Source: Callipepla californica brunnescens
Taxonomy: Eukaryota; Chordata; Aves; Galliformes; Odontophoridae
NCBI GenBank assembly: GCA_023055505.1
Contig: JALIRH010000045.1
Span: forward strand, 496,001 to 560,000
Reading direction: 5' to 3'
DNA: 64,000 bases
Shown here one piece after another: positions 1 through 62,300 of the stretch (within the stretch, counting starts at the first letter, position 1; every line of letters starts with the position of its first letter). A program made the translations under genes and the position numbers. The notes under the pieces were generated by a model. That model saw nothing but the letters and a program-made list of their open reading frames with translations, was not told the DNA's origin and did no database searches.

Positions 1-182
1 CCACCATCTGCGGCTGCGATTCCCACCACAAAGGGCCTCCAGGAGAAGGCTGGAAATGGGGTGGATGCAGTGAGGATGCTGACTTCGGGGTGCTGGTGTC
101 CCGGGAATTCGCGGATGCTCGAGAGAACCGTCCAGACGCACGCTCGGCCATGAACAGACACAACAACGAGGCCGGAAGGACG
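1..182 (+). CDS. WNT3: WNT3, penultimate coding exon (5' part outside window)
   Basis: This exon encodes part of WNT3, a secreted cysteine-rich glycoprotein that signals through Frizzled and LRP5/6 in the canonical beta-catenin pathway. The reading frame starts at base 3 (bases 1-2 finish a codon) and gives 60 codons, beginning TICGCDSHHKGPPGEGWKWG and ending NEAGRT. If the bird protein has the mammalian length of 355, these are residues 137-196. The GWKWGGCSED block and the ADARENRPDARSAMN block are typical of the WNT3/WNT3A subfamily. The exon ends in phase 0 at a clean GTGAGT donor at 183. It joins the exon at 2139 to give the conserved [11 protein letters not shown] junction. Signal peptide and earlier exons are upstream of the window. 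WNT3A is the main alternative; the NSF neighbour and the detailed match favour WNT3. Confidence 0.95.
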
Positions 183-216
183 GTGAGTGCTCCACAGGCA
201 CAGAGCTGCATGGGCA

Positions 217-282
217 GCCCTGCTCTAGGTGGTTGGACTGTGGGAGCTCCAGAGGTCCCTTCCAACCCCTAAAATTCTATGG
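217..282 (+). mobile_element. CR1 LINE 3' tail fragment
   Basis: The segment has the typical CR1 3' end, with a GGTTGGACT motif, then GGTCCCTTCCAACCCCTA and an ATTCTATG terminus. Only the last ~65 bases of the element are left, as usual for 5'-truncated CR1 copies. Confidence 0.75.
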
Positions 283-382
283 GTAGATACACAGATGATT
301 AGAGCAGCTCTCCAACACGTATATCCCACCATGCAATGTACCCCAACAGATACCTCCCACCAAAGCTCCTACCCACAATTAT

Positions 383-592
383 ATCAGGATATATTAGGAA
401 GCATTTCTTCTCCAAAAGAGCAGTGGTGCACCGGCACAGGCTGCTCAGGGGGGCGGTGGAGCCAACATCCCTGGAGGAGCTCAAGAACCTTGGAGATGTG
501 GCACTGAGGGATGTGGTCAGTGGGCAAGGTGGGGGTGGGCAGGGTTGGGCTTGGGTATCTTGGAGACCTTTTCCAACCTGAACGATTTTAGG
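383..592 (+). mobile_element. CR1 LINE 3' end fragment
   Basis: The sequence follows the CR1 C-terminal ORF2 and tail pattern: a segment for 'RKHFFSKRAVVHRHRLL', then GTGGAGCCAACATCCCTGGA, ATGTGGCACTGAGGGA, and a TTTTCCAACCTGAACGATT end. It belongs to the group with the GATGTGGCACTGAGGGA block, a different subfamily from its neighbour at 695. Confidence 0.8.
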
Positions 593-694
593 CACCAGCC
601 TACGCTTTCCAGACACAGCTCAGCTGTTTGAATCCAGTTGAAAAAGGGGTTGGGATGTAAATCATAGGATCATTAAGAAAAGGTCACTAAGATT

Positions 695-1378
695 GTGATG
701 AGCTCTGAGGAGAGGAACCTGGGTGTCCTTGTGGATAACAGGCTGGTCATGAGCCAGCAGTGCCCTGGTGGCCAAGAACGACAATGGCATCCTGGGGTGC
801 ATTAAGAAGACTGTGGCCAGCAGGTCGAGGGAGGTGATCCTCCCCCTCTACTCTGCCCTGGTGAGGTCTTACCTGGAGTACTGCGTGCAGTTCTGGGTTT
901 CCTGGTACAAAAAAGACAGGGACCTCCTCGAAAGAGTTCAGTGGAGGGCTACAATGATGATAAAGGGCATGGAAAACCTCCCTTATGAGGAAAGACTGAG
1001 AGTCCTGAGTCTGTTCAGCCTTGAAAAAACAAGACTCAGAGGGGATGTGATCCATGTTTGTAAATATCTAAGGAGCGGGAGGCAAAGGGACGAGGCTGGA
1101 CTCTTCTCAGCAGTGTGTGGCAACAGGATGAGGGCAAATGGATGCAAACTGAAGCATAGGAAGTTCTGCACAAATGTGTGTGGGAACATCTTCACAATGC
1201 AGTGACAGAGCACTGGAACTGCACAGAGGGGTGGTGGAGAAGAATTTCACTGGAGAAGTTCAAGACCCACCTGGATGCCTACCTGTGCAGTCTGGGATAG
1301 AGAGCTGCTTTGCAGGGGGGTTGGACAAGATGATGATCTCTGGAGGTCCCCTCCAACCTCTACAATTTTGTGACTGTC
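695..1378 (+). mobile_element. CR1 LINE fragment, ORF2 3' part and tail
   Basis: This 5'-truncated CR1 holds the end of the reverse transcriptase ORF, partly open at 768-1205, with residues like VASRSREVILPLYSALVRSYLEYCVQFW and the later EERLRVLSLFSLEKTRLRGD block. It ends with the CTCTGGAGGTCCCCTCCAACC tail. It is not a host gene. It sits back to back with an opposite CR1 at 1381. Confidence 0.85.
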
Positions 1379-1380
1379 TA

Positions 1381-1655
1381 GTCTAACCATCCACCTACCA
1401 CCAATACTGCCCACTAAGCCATGTCCATTATCACATCTCCATGGTTCTTTAACACTTGCAGGGACAGTGACTCTACCACCTCTCTGGGCAACCTGTGCCA
1501 ATGCATCACTGCTCTTTTGGAGAAGTTTATCTAATAGTTAGCCTGAACCTCCCCTGCTGCAATGTGAGGCCATTTCCTTTCAAGCAGAGGCCGACCTCAC
1601 CCCACCACAACGTCCTTTCAGGCAGTTGTAGAGAGCAATGAGCCTCCTCCACATA
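1381..1655 (-). mobile_element. CR1 LINE 3' end fragment, inverted
   Basis: On the - strand this is a CR1 3' part. On + it reads as the reversed tail (TAGTCTAACCATCCACCTACC), then the reversed ORF2 end (GACTCTACCACCTCTCTGGGCA). It touches the tail of the + CR1 at 1378, so the two copies meet tail to tail. Confidence 0.8.
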
Positions 1656-1898
1656 ATTATGAATGAAAACATCAACTAACCAATAGATTCAGTTGTTCAC
1701 AAAGCAATTCTACTTAACATTGGCAGAGCCTGAGCAATCCAGCCCTGCCTAATGACTATTTCACTCCAGTATTATAGTATTGAAGAACATTAAAAAACAT
1801 TATTTCTTAAATCATTTTGTGTCAGTGTACACTGAAATGGTCTAGGATGGTACATGAATAGCTGCTTTCCTAGATAAATTAATCTTTCAGTATTCAAA

Positions 1899-1921
1899 GG
1901 GGGGGGGGGGGGGGGGGGGGG
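1899..1921 (+). repeat. poly-G homopolymer, 23 G
   Basis: The + strand has 23 consecutive G, 217 bases upstream of the last WNT3 exon. A run this long can form a G-quadruplex and is often mis-sized in assemblies. Confidence 0.95.
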
Positions 1922-2138
1922 AAGAAGATAATTGCTAGATTTTAAGCTTGGACAACCATTTAGACTCAAATATTGTGTGTAATTTCTATCACTTGAGGGG
2001 GAGAAATGCTATCTGCCCCAAAGGTTTAGTTGGCATACCCCACTGTGAAGTGCCCGTTTAAGATTCAGGTCAACCTTTTAAAATAAAGAGAATTCAGTGC
2101 ACACAATCCCCCACTGACTGTGTTTCTCTCCTGGACAG

Positions 2139-2618
2139 ACCATTCTGGACCATATGCACCTGAAGTGCAAGTGCCATGGGCTCTCAGGAAGCTGCGAAGT
2201 CAAGACTTGCTGGTGGGCACAGCCCGACTTTCGGGCAATCGGTGATTACCTGAAGGATAAATACGACAGTGCTTCCGAGATGGTGGTGGAGAAGCACCGA
2301 GAATCTCGGGGTTGGGTAGAAACTCTCCGGGCTAAGTATGCTCTTTTCAAGCCACCAACAGAGCGGGATTTGGTTTACTATGAGAACTCCCCGAATTTTT
2401 GCGAGCCCAACCCAGAGACAGGCTCCTTTGGGACAAGGGACAGAACATGCAATGTCACCTCCCATGGGATTGATGGCTGCGACCTGCTGTGCTGTGGTCG
2501 GGGCCACAACACCAGGACTGAAAAAAGGAAGGAGAAGTGCCACTGCATCTTCCACTGGTGCTGCTACGTGAGCTGCCAGGAGTGCATACGCGTCTACGAT
2601 GTCCATACCTGCAAGTAA
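2139..2618 (+). CDS. WNT3: WNT3, last coding exon with stop codon
   Basis: The exon starts in phase 0 after a CAG acceptor (2137-2138) and runs 159 codons to TAA at 2616-2618. It carries the segment [19 protein letters not shown], in which the serine of CHGLSGSC (expected Ser212) is the residue that Porcupine modifies with palmitoleate. That lipid is needed for secretion and Frizzled binding. Further on are an N-glycosylation sequon (NVT in CNVTSHG) and the cysteine-rich C-terminal domain ([25 protein letters not shown]), ending in DVHTCK. Nothing is broken and the length equals the family's last exon. The start was chosen from the acceptor, because the first in-frame Met at 2154 lies inside the conserved HMHL block. 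The gene converges on NSF, whose 3' end lies about 2 kb downstream on the other strand. Confidence 0.97.
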   Translation, partial: TILDHMHLKCKCHGLSGSCEVKTCWWAQPDFRAIGDYLKDKYDSASEMVVEKHRESRGWVETLRAKYALFKPPTERDLVYYENSPNFCEPNPETGSFGTRDRTCNVTSHGIDGCDLLCCGRGHNTRTEKRKEKCHCIFHWCCYVSCQECIRVYDVHTCK

Positions 2619-3750
2619 ACGCTGTAAGTCTCCAACTGCTGGGAGGCGGATCCAGAGCATGGCTGGGGGCTGCCAGCCCCAACACGACGGCCTCACACTT
2701 CAGAGGATGGCATCAAGAAATCCCAGTGCTCCTGGCCCTACCGGTGCTCCCTGGCCACATCCCTTCAAGTTCGGGCTTATGTGAATGTGGTGTACTGACC
2801 CTTCCTGGCAGGCTCCTCCACAAGGACAACATAACAGCGTTCCAGTGCCAATTCTCATGTGCCAGTGGTTTGACATACAAGTTGCAAAAAATGTCTAAAA
2901 CATTACAGTTGTGTTTTCTACTCCATTCATTTCTTTGCCCATGGGAAAGAGCAGCACGTCCTCCTGAAAGAGCAATAAAATGGGTGAAAGACCTCTCATA
3001 CAGAGAGCACAATACTCAAACCTGTGTCTGGAGCGAACCAGACCAAAATCCACAGCCCCTCTTCCGTAGAGCACAACAAACAGCCATCGGATTTGAAGCA
3101 TTCATTTTCTAAAACAAAGACCACAGGAGAGCTCTGTGAAACCTCCACATTTCAGCCATCAAACACCTGATCTGCATTCTATTTAACGTATATATTAAAA
3201 ATCTGTGTCTGGAAAGAGTCCAAGTACCTGACTTCCAACAGAATTCCTTTTGTTCTTTTTTTGTTGTTCCATTGTTCTTTTTGTTTTTAATCAAGGAAAG
3301 GTATTTAATATTAAATAGAACATTTATTGCCTTGTAATTATTTTACTGTAGTCAGGTATTCTAGCACTGAATGGAAGATCTTTTTCCATCAATCTGCTGT
3401 ATCCAAAGTTTTGTATAAAGTTGTAGAAGTTGATTGTTTTTTTATTTTATATTCAGAAAATTTCTCTTTTTATAAGCATTATTTATTATACAATGTATAT
3501 ACCTGAGTTAACTAAGATTATATATTATATAAATATATATATTTGGAGAAAAATATATTTCAACTTGCATTTTTTTGTGGTACATCATTAAAAAGAAGGT
3601 AAAAAAACCACAAACATTCACTTCCCAGCGTTGTGTCATTTGCCTCCAAATCCTTTGAGTTCTGCTGAGTGATATCTATGGGAACGGTGGCTCTCCTCCA
3701 TTATGCAGCCAATACATGAGATTATGAATAAAAACCTTTGCAGTCAGACA
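2619..3750 (+). other. WNT3: WNT3 3' UTR (approximate end)
   Basis: The sequence after the WNT3 stop is AT-rich, most strongly at 3290-3600. It holds several possible polyadenylation hexamers: AATAAA at 2974-2979, ATTAAA at 3587-3592 and AATAAA at 3727-3732. The late sites give a 3' UTR of about 1 to 1.1 kb, a usual size for WNT3. Long AT stretches and ATTTA-like elements near 3480-3560 could affect mRNA stability. The true end cannot be fixed from sequence alone. Confidence 0.6.
3727..3732 (+). terminator. candidate polyadenylation signal for WNT3
   Basis: This is a canonical AATAAA hexamer, the last on the + strand before the spacer between WNT3 and NSF. The ATTAAA at 3587-3592 is the main alternative. 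Confidence 0.4.
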
Positions 3751-4459
3751 CAGAGTGCCATCTCACAGTGTGCATACAGCACTGGGTTAATCTAGATCCC
3801 CCCCCATCATTTTATTCCCAGCAGAGCTACCCAACACTTTCCAACAGCAAAAGGAAAGGGATGAGGAATTTGGCCATTACAGCTAAGACAATCCTTTTTC
3901 ACTACAAAACCACCCTGCCCAGGCACACCAAGTCATTCTCTTTCGCCACCTGCAGGAAATAGAAGAGGTTGTGCCCATTTTTCTCAGGTTTTCCAACTTG
4001 GACTTCTTGAGGAGTGACATAACGTGCGTGGGCACATTCACACACGCACATCTTTGAGGCCACCTTAGGCAGTGTGAGGTCCATTAAGCTAGAATGGACA
4101 GGGTGGGCTGCAGTGGTCTTGGCACTGCCTGAGGTCTACCTGTGGTCTAGCTATCCGAATTTTGGGATCTATTTGTTCCATCCATGTTCAGTACAAACTG
4201 TTTAGCATCTCTATGGCTACCAGCAGCCTGGGAAACACTCACTGTCTTAGAATCATAGGACATTAAGGTTGGAAAGGACCAGTAAAATCAAATCCAACCA
4301 CTGAATCATTAGCACCATGCACATCAAACCATGTCACTAAAAAGAGACTGACCCTGTCTTGCTACAGCCTCCTTCCTTAACACAAGAGAGATAAGCATGT
4401 CATCTTCACACACGCTAGACAGACACCTCTGTTTGACTAACACCAAAGACACAGATGTC
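3751..4459. other. spacer between the converging 3' ends of WNT3 and NSF
   Basis: Only about 700 bases separate the likely WNT3 end from the likely NSF end. Apart from a CR1 stub at 4250-4335 I see no coding potential or RNA gene. ORFs here are short and lack recognisable similarity. Confidence 0.6.
4250..4335 (-). mobile_element. CR1 LINE terminal stub
   Basis: The + strand reads as the reversed CR1 terminus, with AGAATCATAGGACATTAAGG, TTGGAAAGGACC and ATCAAATCCAACC. It is a very short 3' end lying in the spacer between the two genes. Confidence 0.75.
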
Positions 4460-5958
4460 TCCCAGTTGTGCTTTTTTATTGAATCCATTAATGTGCAATC
4501 GAACAAGATATTTATTCATCAATATAGCTCTGGACATAGACACAATAAGGTTTACATCATTCACTCTGAAATAAGTTAACGTGTGCTGCTGTCACAAGGA
4601 CAAGCAGAGGAAAGAAAGGAACAAACAAAGTCACAAGATCATACACAAAATGAGAGGGAATAATAACCACTGGGACTCGCAATGTCATCACAATACAACA
4701 GCACTGCCAAAGGAAAAGAAACCAGAGTGGAGTGACTAAAACACTTTGCCACAGTATGCAATAAGGACTGCAGTACCTTCACCTTTGGGCCTGAAAAAAT
4801 GCAAAGCACCCTCCTTCCCTGGGAACACCTCGTTGGATACAAGCTGCTAGCCCTTAGCAGCATGTCCCATCAAGTCAAGGAAGCTACACTGACTAACACC
4901 TCATAAATGGCTTTGATTCCGTGCCCCACCAAATTGAGGTATGTTCCATGAACCTTATTAAACATGTGGAGCCAAAGAACCAGAGGGGAGTATCCTCCTG
5001 CAGTCATCATAACAGCACCTCACTGATGTATGATGACTACTGGGGAAAGACCACATAGCAAAGTCTGATACATTCCTTAAGTTTAAGTGCAAAAACATGG
5101 CAACGCACGTCTCGTGCATCCACAGAGCTTGGCTTCCTCTTCATCTCTAAGGAGGAACTTCATCCTTTGGTAACATGCCAGAAAAATGGGATGTAGTGAG
5201 GCCAACTAATGCTAAACTGTCATCTCCAGTGCACTAATACAGAGCTCTCAGGTTGGAATCTGCACCTCTGAGCCTGCTTTTGAATTAACAAGTTTCAATA
5301 CTTCAAAATACTGGATTCTGAAGTTTTTTCTCTATCCTGACCAACATACTTTCCTGCCTTCTTTCAGTCCCTATTATCATTAGCCAGTCTCTCTCATCAG
5401 GCCAGAAAACACCTGGGCATAAAAGAAAACAGGTATTAGCATTTTGGAAATTCTGGAGTTTTAATTACTGTGGTCACTGACTGTGTGTTAGCAGCCCTGC
5501 TCAATGTTCAGTGAGGCATAGGATGACATAATCGAACAAGAAAGTATTAATCAAATCAGAACACAGAGGTGTACTTTAATAAACCTTCACCACAGGTTTT
5601 ACTAGAAGTCACATTTTCCTTCCTGTTGTAGTAGCTGGATGCTGGACATAAGTGAGCATTAGCTTCAAAACTTACAGAACATTTTCCCCATGCTAAAGTC
5701 AAATGAGAACGCAGCCTCGCCTGCACAGAGACAGAAGCACAGTGTTCTAGAAGACACTTCCACATGACATCTGTAGATTAAAGACAAAGAATAAAGATAC
5801 TGTATTGCACTAAACATGCAAAATTCCACATTGGGCTCTTGGAAAAAGGGGAGCATTTCACTTTGTCCAGTGTGTTGAACACAGAAGAGTAAAGATCCCA
5901 GTGTATATTCTCCAAGTTGGTCACTTTTCCAGCTGCTGATCTTGCACTTGGTCCATCT
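4460..5958 (-). other. NSF: NSF 3' UTR (approximate end)
   Basis: This stretch lies between the NSF stop codon (5961-5959 on the - strand) and AATAAA signals on the - strand at 4516-4511 and 4480-4475. That gives a 3' UTR of about 1.4-1.5 kb. Weaker ATTAAA hexamers near 5574-5579 and 5459-5464 could make shorter forms. I see no repeat in it. Confidence 0.6.
4475..4480 (-). terminator. candidate polyadenylation signal for NSF
   Basis: This is AATAAA on the - strand. A second canonical signal lies just upstream at 4516-4511. Cleavage would fall around 4450-4470. Confidence 0.5.
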
Positions 5959-56364
<50,406 letters not shown>

Positions 56365-59300
56365 CTATGAAAGAGAGAGACAGGAAAACATATCAAAGAA
56401 AACCCTATTTTTCTTTTACATCTTATGTCTCAAACCTTCTGTAAACCCACAAGAAATCAAATCCCGTGTCAGCACAGGCCGTTGTCACTGACATGCTCTT
56501 CTCTCCATCACTTTCTCCAAACTCTTCTAATCAACAAAGATGACTGTACCCAGAACCTCTGCCTACAATGCCTCTAAAAATTGAGAAAATGACAGAAAAG
56601 GCACGGGATCTCTATGGCCAGCGACAGAATGAAGATTTTAATTTAGAGCAAAGCTAACTATGATCCTGCAGGATGCTATTTTCAGAGTATAAACCCAACT
56701 ATTTTCTTTGTCAGACAAAATTTTGCAGCCAGAGCAACCATTTGTCAGCATCAACTGATTGATGATGGCAATTCCAAGTGGATTTTCTCTTATAACACAC
56801 TTAAAACCGTTCATGGATAATTTCCCACGAGTTAGCATCACGCTCAGCATTCAAACCACTCCACCCCATAACTCTGAGCTATTTGAGAAAAGAACCACAG
56901 TGAATTCATCTCCACGTGGACTGGAGCAGCTTTTCAGGTAACACTGCAATTCCTCTATAGTCATGGCTATTCGGAAGTGGATCCACTCATTATTTCATAA
57001 CACCTAGTTGCCCTTGACATATGTGATGACACAGCTACATTCTGGCTTTTTGCCTTGAAACAGCTTAATCTACCCAAATCTGAAGAGTAGTGAGAAATTT
57101 AATTAAATATTCTTGTAATAATGGATTTCCAACATACACAACACCTGGTAAAGATCATCGCATTTCAAACAAAAAAGCATTCACCACGGTCTCAGTTCTT
57201 CAGTGCTCTGAGAGCTGTGCAGCAGGTAAGATATTTCTGGACAAAACCATACACAGAGCTCCTGGATTAAGCCTCTTTACAGCATGAGTCCTCAAATGCA
57301 TTTTTAATCCTTCCTGACATGCTGCTTCCTACACGAACAGTAAGCATCACTCCTCTGGGTTATTTCTGTCCACTTTTGGGAACGTGCAAGCTTTGCTGTA
57401 AGGAAATGCAGAAGACAAAGGGATGCACTGCAATCCCAGCATAAAGTGTTCCTCTGGGAAGCTGTACAACATGATAGAGGTGTGGGGAAACGCAGTTCCC
57501 TCTGCAGCATCACCATGCCAGCCAGCCCACTGCCCACATTTGGGGTTCCAAATGCTCCCGAAGCTGAAATAAATAAAGAAGTTCTCTCTGCCTCCAGATG
57601 TTGCCCTGATTTGTCCAAGGACCAAACTCCAAAGACAGAGGAGCTCTGGGGAGATGACTCCACATTCCAGACTGCGTCTCCCTCCTAGAGCAAAAGAAAT
57701 CCATCACGCAGCTCCAGCACCGCAGTGCTGCTCCTAAATCTGCATCCACGCCAACCGCCCCTCTGTTTGCCAAGAGAGAAAGGAGACTGTGTGATGCACT
57801 GACAAATGTCACAATGAGATACAAATGTGTAGGACCTCACCCTCGGATTTATGAGACATCAGCAGTGCTGTCTCCATTCCTCTGCTACTGAACTGATGCA
57901 AAATGTAAAGCTTCAGCACCATGCTCAATGTTCCTGGCATACTCTGAGATGTAAAAGTTGCTCTGAAGAAGAAACAGCTCCATAACAAACAAACAAATAC
58001 CACAATGTTTAAAATATCTGAGATTTTCTTCTCTCTTTTTTTTTTTTTCTTCAAAGTTCCACAGATTCCCATTTTCCTGCATTGAAATACAACACTGAAT
58101 CACCCCTGCATTTTGGAGAGCTCAGTCCAAAAAGCAATGTTATCTGGGTGTTTTCATCCATACAGAAAAACACCCTTTCTCATCCTGAATTTCAAGACCA
58201 GCATCCTAACCAAAAGCAGAGCACTGCACTCACTCAGAAAGAGAACAAACACTAAAATCTTTGCAGTACTGCAGAACACTACCGTGGGTGAGCACCAAGT
58301 ACAATAAGATGGTTAATATTTGCGAATTGTAAGGCTGATGGCAGAGGAAGCTGGAGAAAAACACGTCTCCCATTACTCAGACCCCACAGGAGATACGTTG
58401 GCGGTACACAATGGAAGCACACTGCTTACCTGTCAGCTGAATATAAGAGCTAAAACATTACACGATATGGCAAAGATGCTCTTCATTCGGAACAGCTTAA
58501 CTCATTTAATTTCCTAATCCTACCCAGGAGATTATCAAACAGCTCCTACAACTGAGCCAGGTTTTGCTCCCTGCACCGCTTCTGCAAAGCAGACATGCAC
58601 AAAGCATTGCACCTGTTACAGTCTGCACCAATAGATCAAGTGGTAACTGAACCTGAGGAAAGAAGTGAGAATAAACGAGTATGAGAATTGTAAGTAGCAG
58701 GAGACTGCTGCACAGATGGCAATCACCAGCACAGCATGCAGGAGGATGAGCTGATCAGCAATGGCCTGGGAGAAGGAGACAAATTCAGCTCTATCAGCAC
58801 AGGAAAGCCTGTAGAGAAAGTATTTTCCTTCTGTGACCAAAACCACACATGACTGCAGCAGGAGTAATACAGGACACCAGGGTTATTGTACACCTTCCCA
58901 TGAACCCTGTCAGAACACGGAATGTTTGAACACAATGCTGTGTCAACCAAGTCTTTCTATGGGGTATCTTTCTGCTCCTTTCTTGTGGAGACAATGACAA
59001 GTTCCCCTCGAGACAGTTTCTGCAGCTGCCTGTGACTCACAGACCCACGGGTGAGCACTGAAGCCAGAACAAGTCTGGCAGCACACACACTGGGCACATT
59101 CACAATCTCAACAAAATCAGGAACTTGTAACCGTTTACTCTATTGCTTTAGATCTGAACAGCAGTCTAACCTTCCTGAGCTAACAATTCTGAAATCACTG
59201 CAGCAGCCGCGTTTCTGCCACAGCCTGCAGAGGAACAGACACCTGTCAAATGTCAGAACTGCTCTGTTTTTGCTTCCGATTTGTTGGTTTTTTTTTTTAC

Positions 59301-61185
59301 CTTTGTAAAAACACCCCATCACACCTCTCAGAACAAAACGTGTTTTTCAGTTGAAAACACACCCCGAGTACCTGAAAAGGCAAATGACTGCAGCTCCCTC
59401 AATGGGAATAGTGGAAGACACAGCCTAAGGAGTCACTGCAAATCTCAGCAGACTGTGATTTTGAAGACAAAAAAAACAACAAACGAACAAACATAAACGA
59501 AAGCTTTAGTTAAAAAGAAAAAAAAAAAAAAGACACAGCACTCAAATTTTACAAAATTTAGTGCAAAATTTTAGTCTGCAGAGATGCCAGTGAGCAGCAT
59601 TTCCCAGCAGCCAAGGCAGTGCACACACGTGAGTTATTTTCTGCTCTGCTGAGATGCACATTTACCACGGAATGCACTCAGCAACAGATGTCCTAAATGC
59701 TGAGATGCTAAAATTATTAAAAAAAAAGAAAAAGAAGAAGAAAAAATCACTAAAGCAGTCAATCATTTGCTGAAGGCTTTTCTGGACATCTGAAAAAATA
59801 AAGCTTCCAGAGTTCCAGCTCAGGAGAGGCCCTTCCATCTGCTCCGTGAGACCGCAGTCTGCTGGGAGCTCTGATTCTGGTCTGGGAGGAGCTGCATTCT
59901 CCCTCTGCAAGAAGCTCATAAATAGTAATTTTCCTCTGCTGTTAAGAGAGGAAAGTTAAGATCTTGGGATAGTATTCCCATTTTTGCCACAGCATGGACA
60001 CACCTCTATGCGGAGCTGAGAGCATCTAGAAATTAATTCCATCTCCCCACAAAAGCCATTTCATTGCCACAGAAGCGCCAAATTTAGCAACAAGGGGTGG
60101 TATTTTTTAGCAGGGTGGCAACTGCTGCTCACTTTGTTTGCAAAGTTTACAGCCAAGTGAGTTCAGTTCTGCAGGGAGATTGCTATCTCCAATGCTGTTT
60201 CATCGGGTGCACGTAGCTTTGGGAATCTGGATGCACTCTTCCCGTTATTTGCAATGTTATTAGAAACACAAATCACAGTTCTGAGACTGAGAAGTTTGCC
60301 AGATTAAAAGGTAAATGAGGACACCACCTGGATGCACATTTATTATTATCTGATTATAGAAGATACTCAGGGCACCGGGGACAAAGTTAAAAACACCCTC
60401 TTCACTTGGATTTCCCTCAAGGTGCTGCTATCCCTTGCTTATCTGCACCTCATCCCATCTGATGGGCTCTGCCAGCACTAATTATTCCAGGATAACAACT
60501 GCTGCATTCAATTATTAGCAGCCCACGTTCCAGACCTCACCAGCAAAAGGAAATAATTCGACACAACTTCAGGGCATAACTTACTCCAGATTTTGTGGCA
60601 GAAGGTCAATGCTTTATTGCATCCCATGAGAGCAGAGCAATGTGCTCTATCTTCCTGTGCTGCTAACACTTGGCCCTTCTGAACTATCTGTCCTACATAC
60701 ACATGAAAGAGAGCTCCAGCACTGCAGCAGGGTCAGAGTGCCTGAAGTTCTGCCCCGATTTAAATGAGATGCAGCATCAGATGGCTGCAGCTCACAATGA
60801 CAGGATCTGTGAAGAAGGCTTTTCTATTAGCCATAACAACATCGATAGTTTCACCCAACTGACAATCCTGTCCTGCCCGATGGGCGTTCTAGCAGAATTT
60901 ATATTTAGCTGTTTCCTAAGGACTGGATTTCTGTGGGCTGAGGCAGAGCTGATTTTATGACAGTATGAACTCACCCTAAGCTACATCGTAGGGCATATTC
61001 CAAACAAAATCTCCCAAACAGGATCCTCTCCTAAATGACCTCTCAGAATCAGGAATAGGAAGAAAGATCTTGCTGCATCCTCTGAGCACAGAAGGGAAAT
61101 TCTTAATTAGAAGTAGTCATCCTGGCAGCCCACAGTGAGAAAAAAGCGACATACCTCCAGTTCTGAGGTTGTCCGGAGCAGTCAG

Positions 61186-62300
61186 AATCATAGAATGATT
61201 ATGGCTGGAAAAAAACCACTGATCATCAGTCCATCATCCACCTACCACTAACACTGCCCTGCAAACCGTGTGCCTCAGCACCACATCTCTCCTCTTCCCA
61301 AAAACCCCCAGGGATGCTGACTGCACCACCTCCCTTGGCAGCCCATTTCAGTGCCCAATCACTCCTTTGGAGAAGAGATTTTTAATAATACACAACCTGC
61401 ACTTCCCATGGTGCAACTTGAAGCTATCACCTCTCGTTCTATCACTAGTTACACAGGAGCAGAGGCAACTCCCCCCCCCGAGCTCCTTTCAGGGTCAGTA
61501 CAGAGCAATAAGATCTCCCCTGAGCATCCTCTTCTCCACAATGACACATCCCCGTTCCTTCAGTCGCTACGCACTGCGTTCACACCGCTGACAGCTCCAT
61601 GCCCTTCCCTGGACACACTCCAGACCTCAGTGTCTTTCTAGTACAGAGATCCAGAACTAAACACAGCACTGAGGTGTGGCCTCACCAGAGCTGACAGAGG
61701 GATGGTCAGCTCCTGCTCTGCTGGCTGCACTACTGCTGCCTCAAGCCAGCATGCAGTTGGCCTTCCAGGCCATCTGGGCACACTGCTGGCTCAAGTGCAG
61801 CCGAGCATTAACAAACATCCCCAGGTCATTTTCCCCTACACAGTCCTCCAAACACTTTGCCCCACGTCTGTAAGTGTTATATGGAGTTGCTGTGACCTTC
61901 TTGTAGATGGAAGTCATGCTGGCAAGCCTCCAGTCCTCTGGGACCTCTCTGGTTGACCAAGAACACTGACAGATGGTGGAAAGCAGCTTGGCTATCATCT
62001 CTGTCAGCTCCCTCAGCATCCGCAGGTGGACCCCATCCAGCCCCACAGACCTGTGGCAGTCCACGTGGAGAAGCAGGTCTCTAACTAATGCTTCCTGAAT
62101 CGTGGGGGGGGCTTATTCCACTCCCCATCCCAGCCTTACAGCAGGTAGGGCACCCCAAGGAAAGTTGGTCTGGCTACTAAAGACAAATGTAAAGAAGGCA
62201 CTGAGAACCTTTTCCTTATCTTCAGTGGTCACATTTCCTTCCACATCCAGTAAAGGGCAGAGATTCTCCTTAGTATCACACTGATACTGTTGCTTTTTTA
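61186..62300 (-). mobile_element. CR1 LINE fragment with internal deletion
   Basis: The + strand starts with the reversed terminus (TCAGAATCATAGAATGATTA) and reversed ORF2 to about 61860. It then switches to the reversed N-terminal RT region, where the - strand reads GLDGVHLRMLRELTEMIAKL and STREVPEDWRLASMTSIYKK. The RT core between them is missing, so the copy is internally deleted and dead. Confidence 0.85.

Larger units (their letters stand above)
183..2138 (+). other. last intron of WNT3
   Basis: The intron is bounded by a GTGAGT donor and a CAG acceptor. Most of it is repeat: CR1 pieces at about 217-282, 383-592, 695-1378 and 1381-1655, then unique AT-rich DNA and a G homopolymer at 1899-1921. 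No further exon is evident. Confidence 0.85.

Noticed and set aside
2537..3112. 191-codon open frame overlapping the end of WNT3 in another frame
   Set aside because: It overlaps the conserved WNT3 coding end and 3' UTR, and its product has no recognisable similarity. WNT3 codon conservation explains the openness at its start.
57304..57824. Overlapping open frames of 92-119 codons on both strands in NSF intron 1
   Set aside because: No similarity, no splice context and no consistent codon pattern. Several overlapping frames in GC-richer intron DNA are expected by chance.
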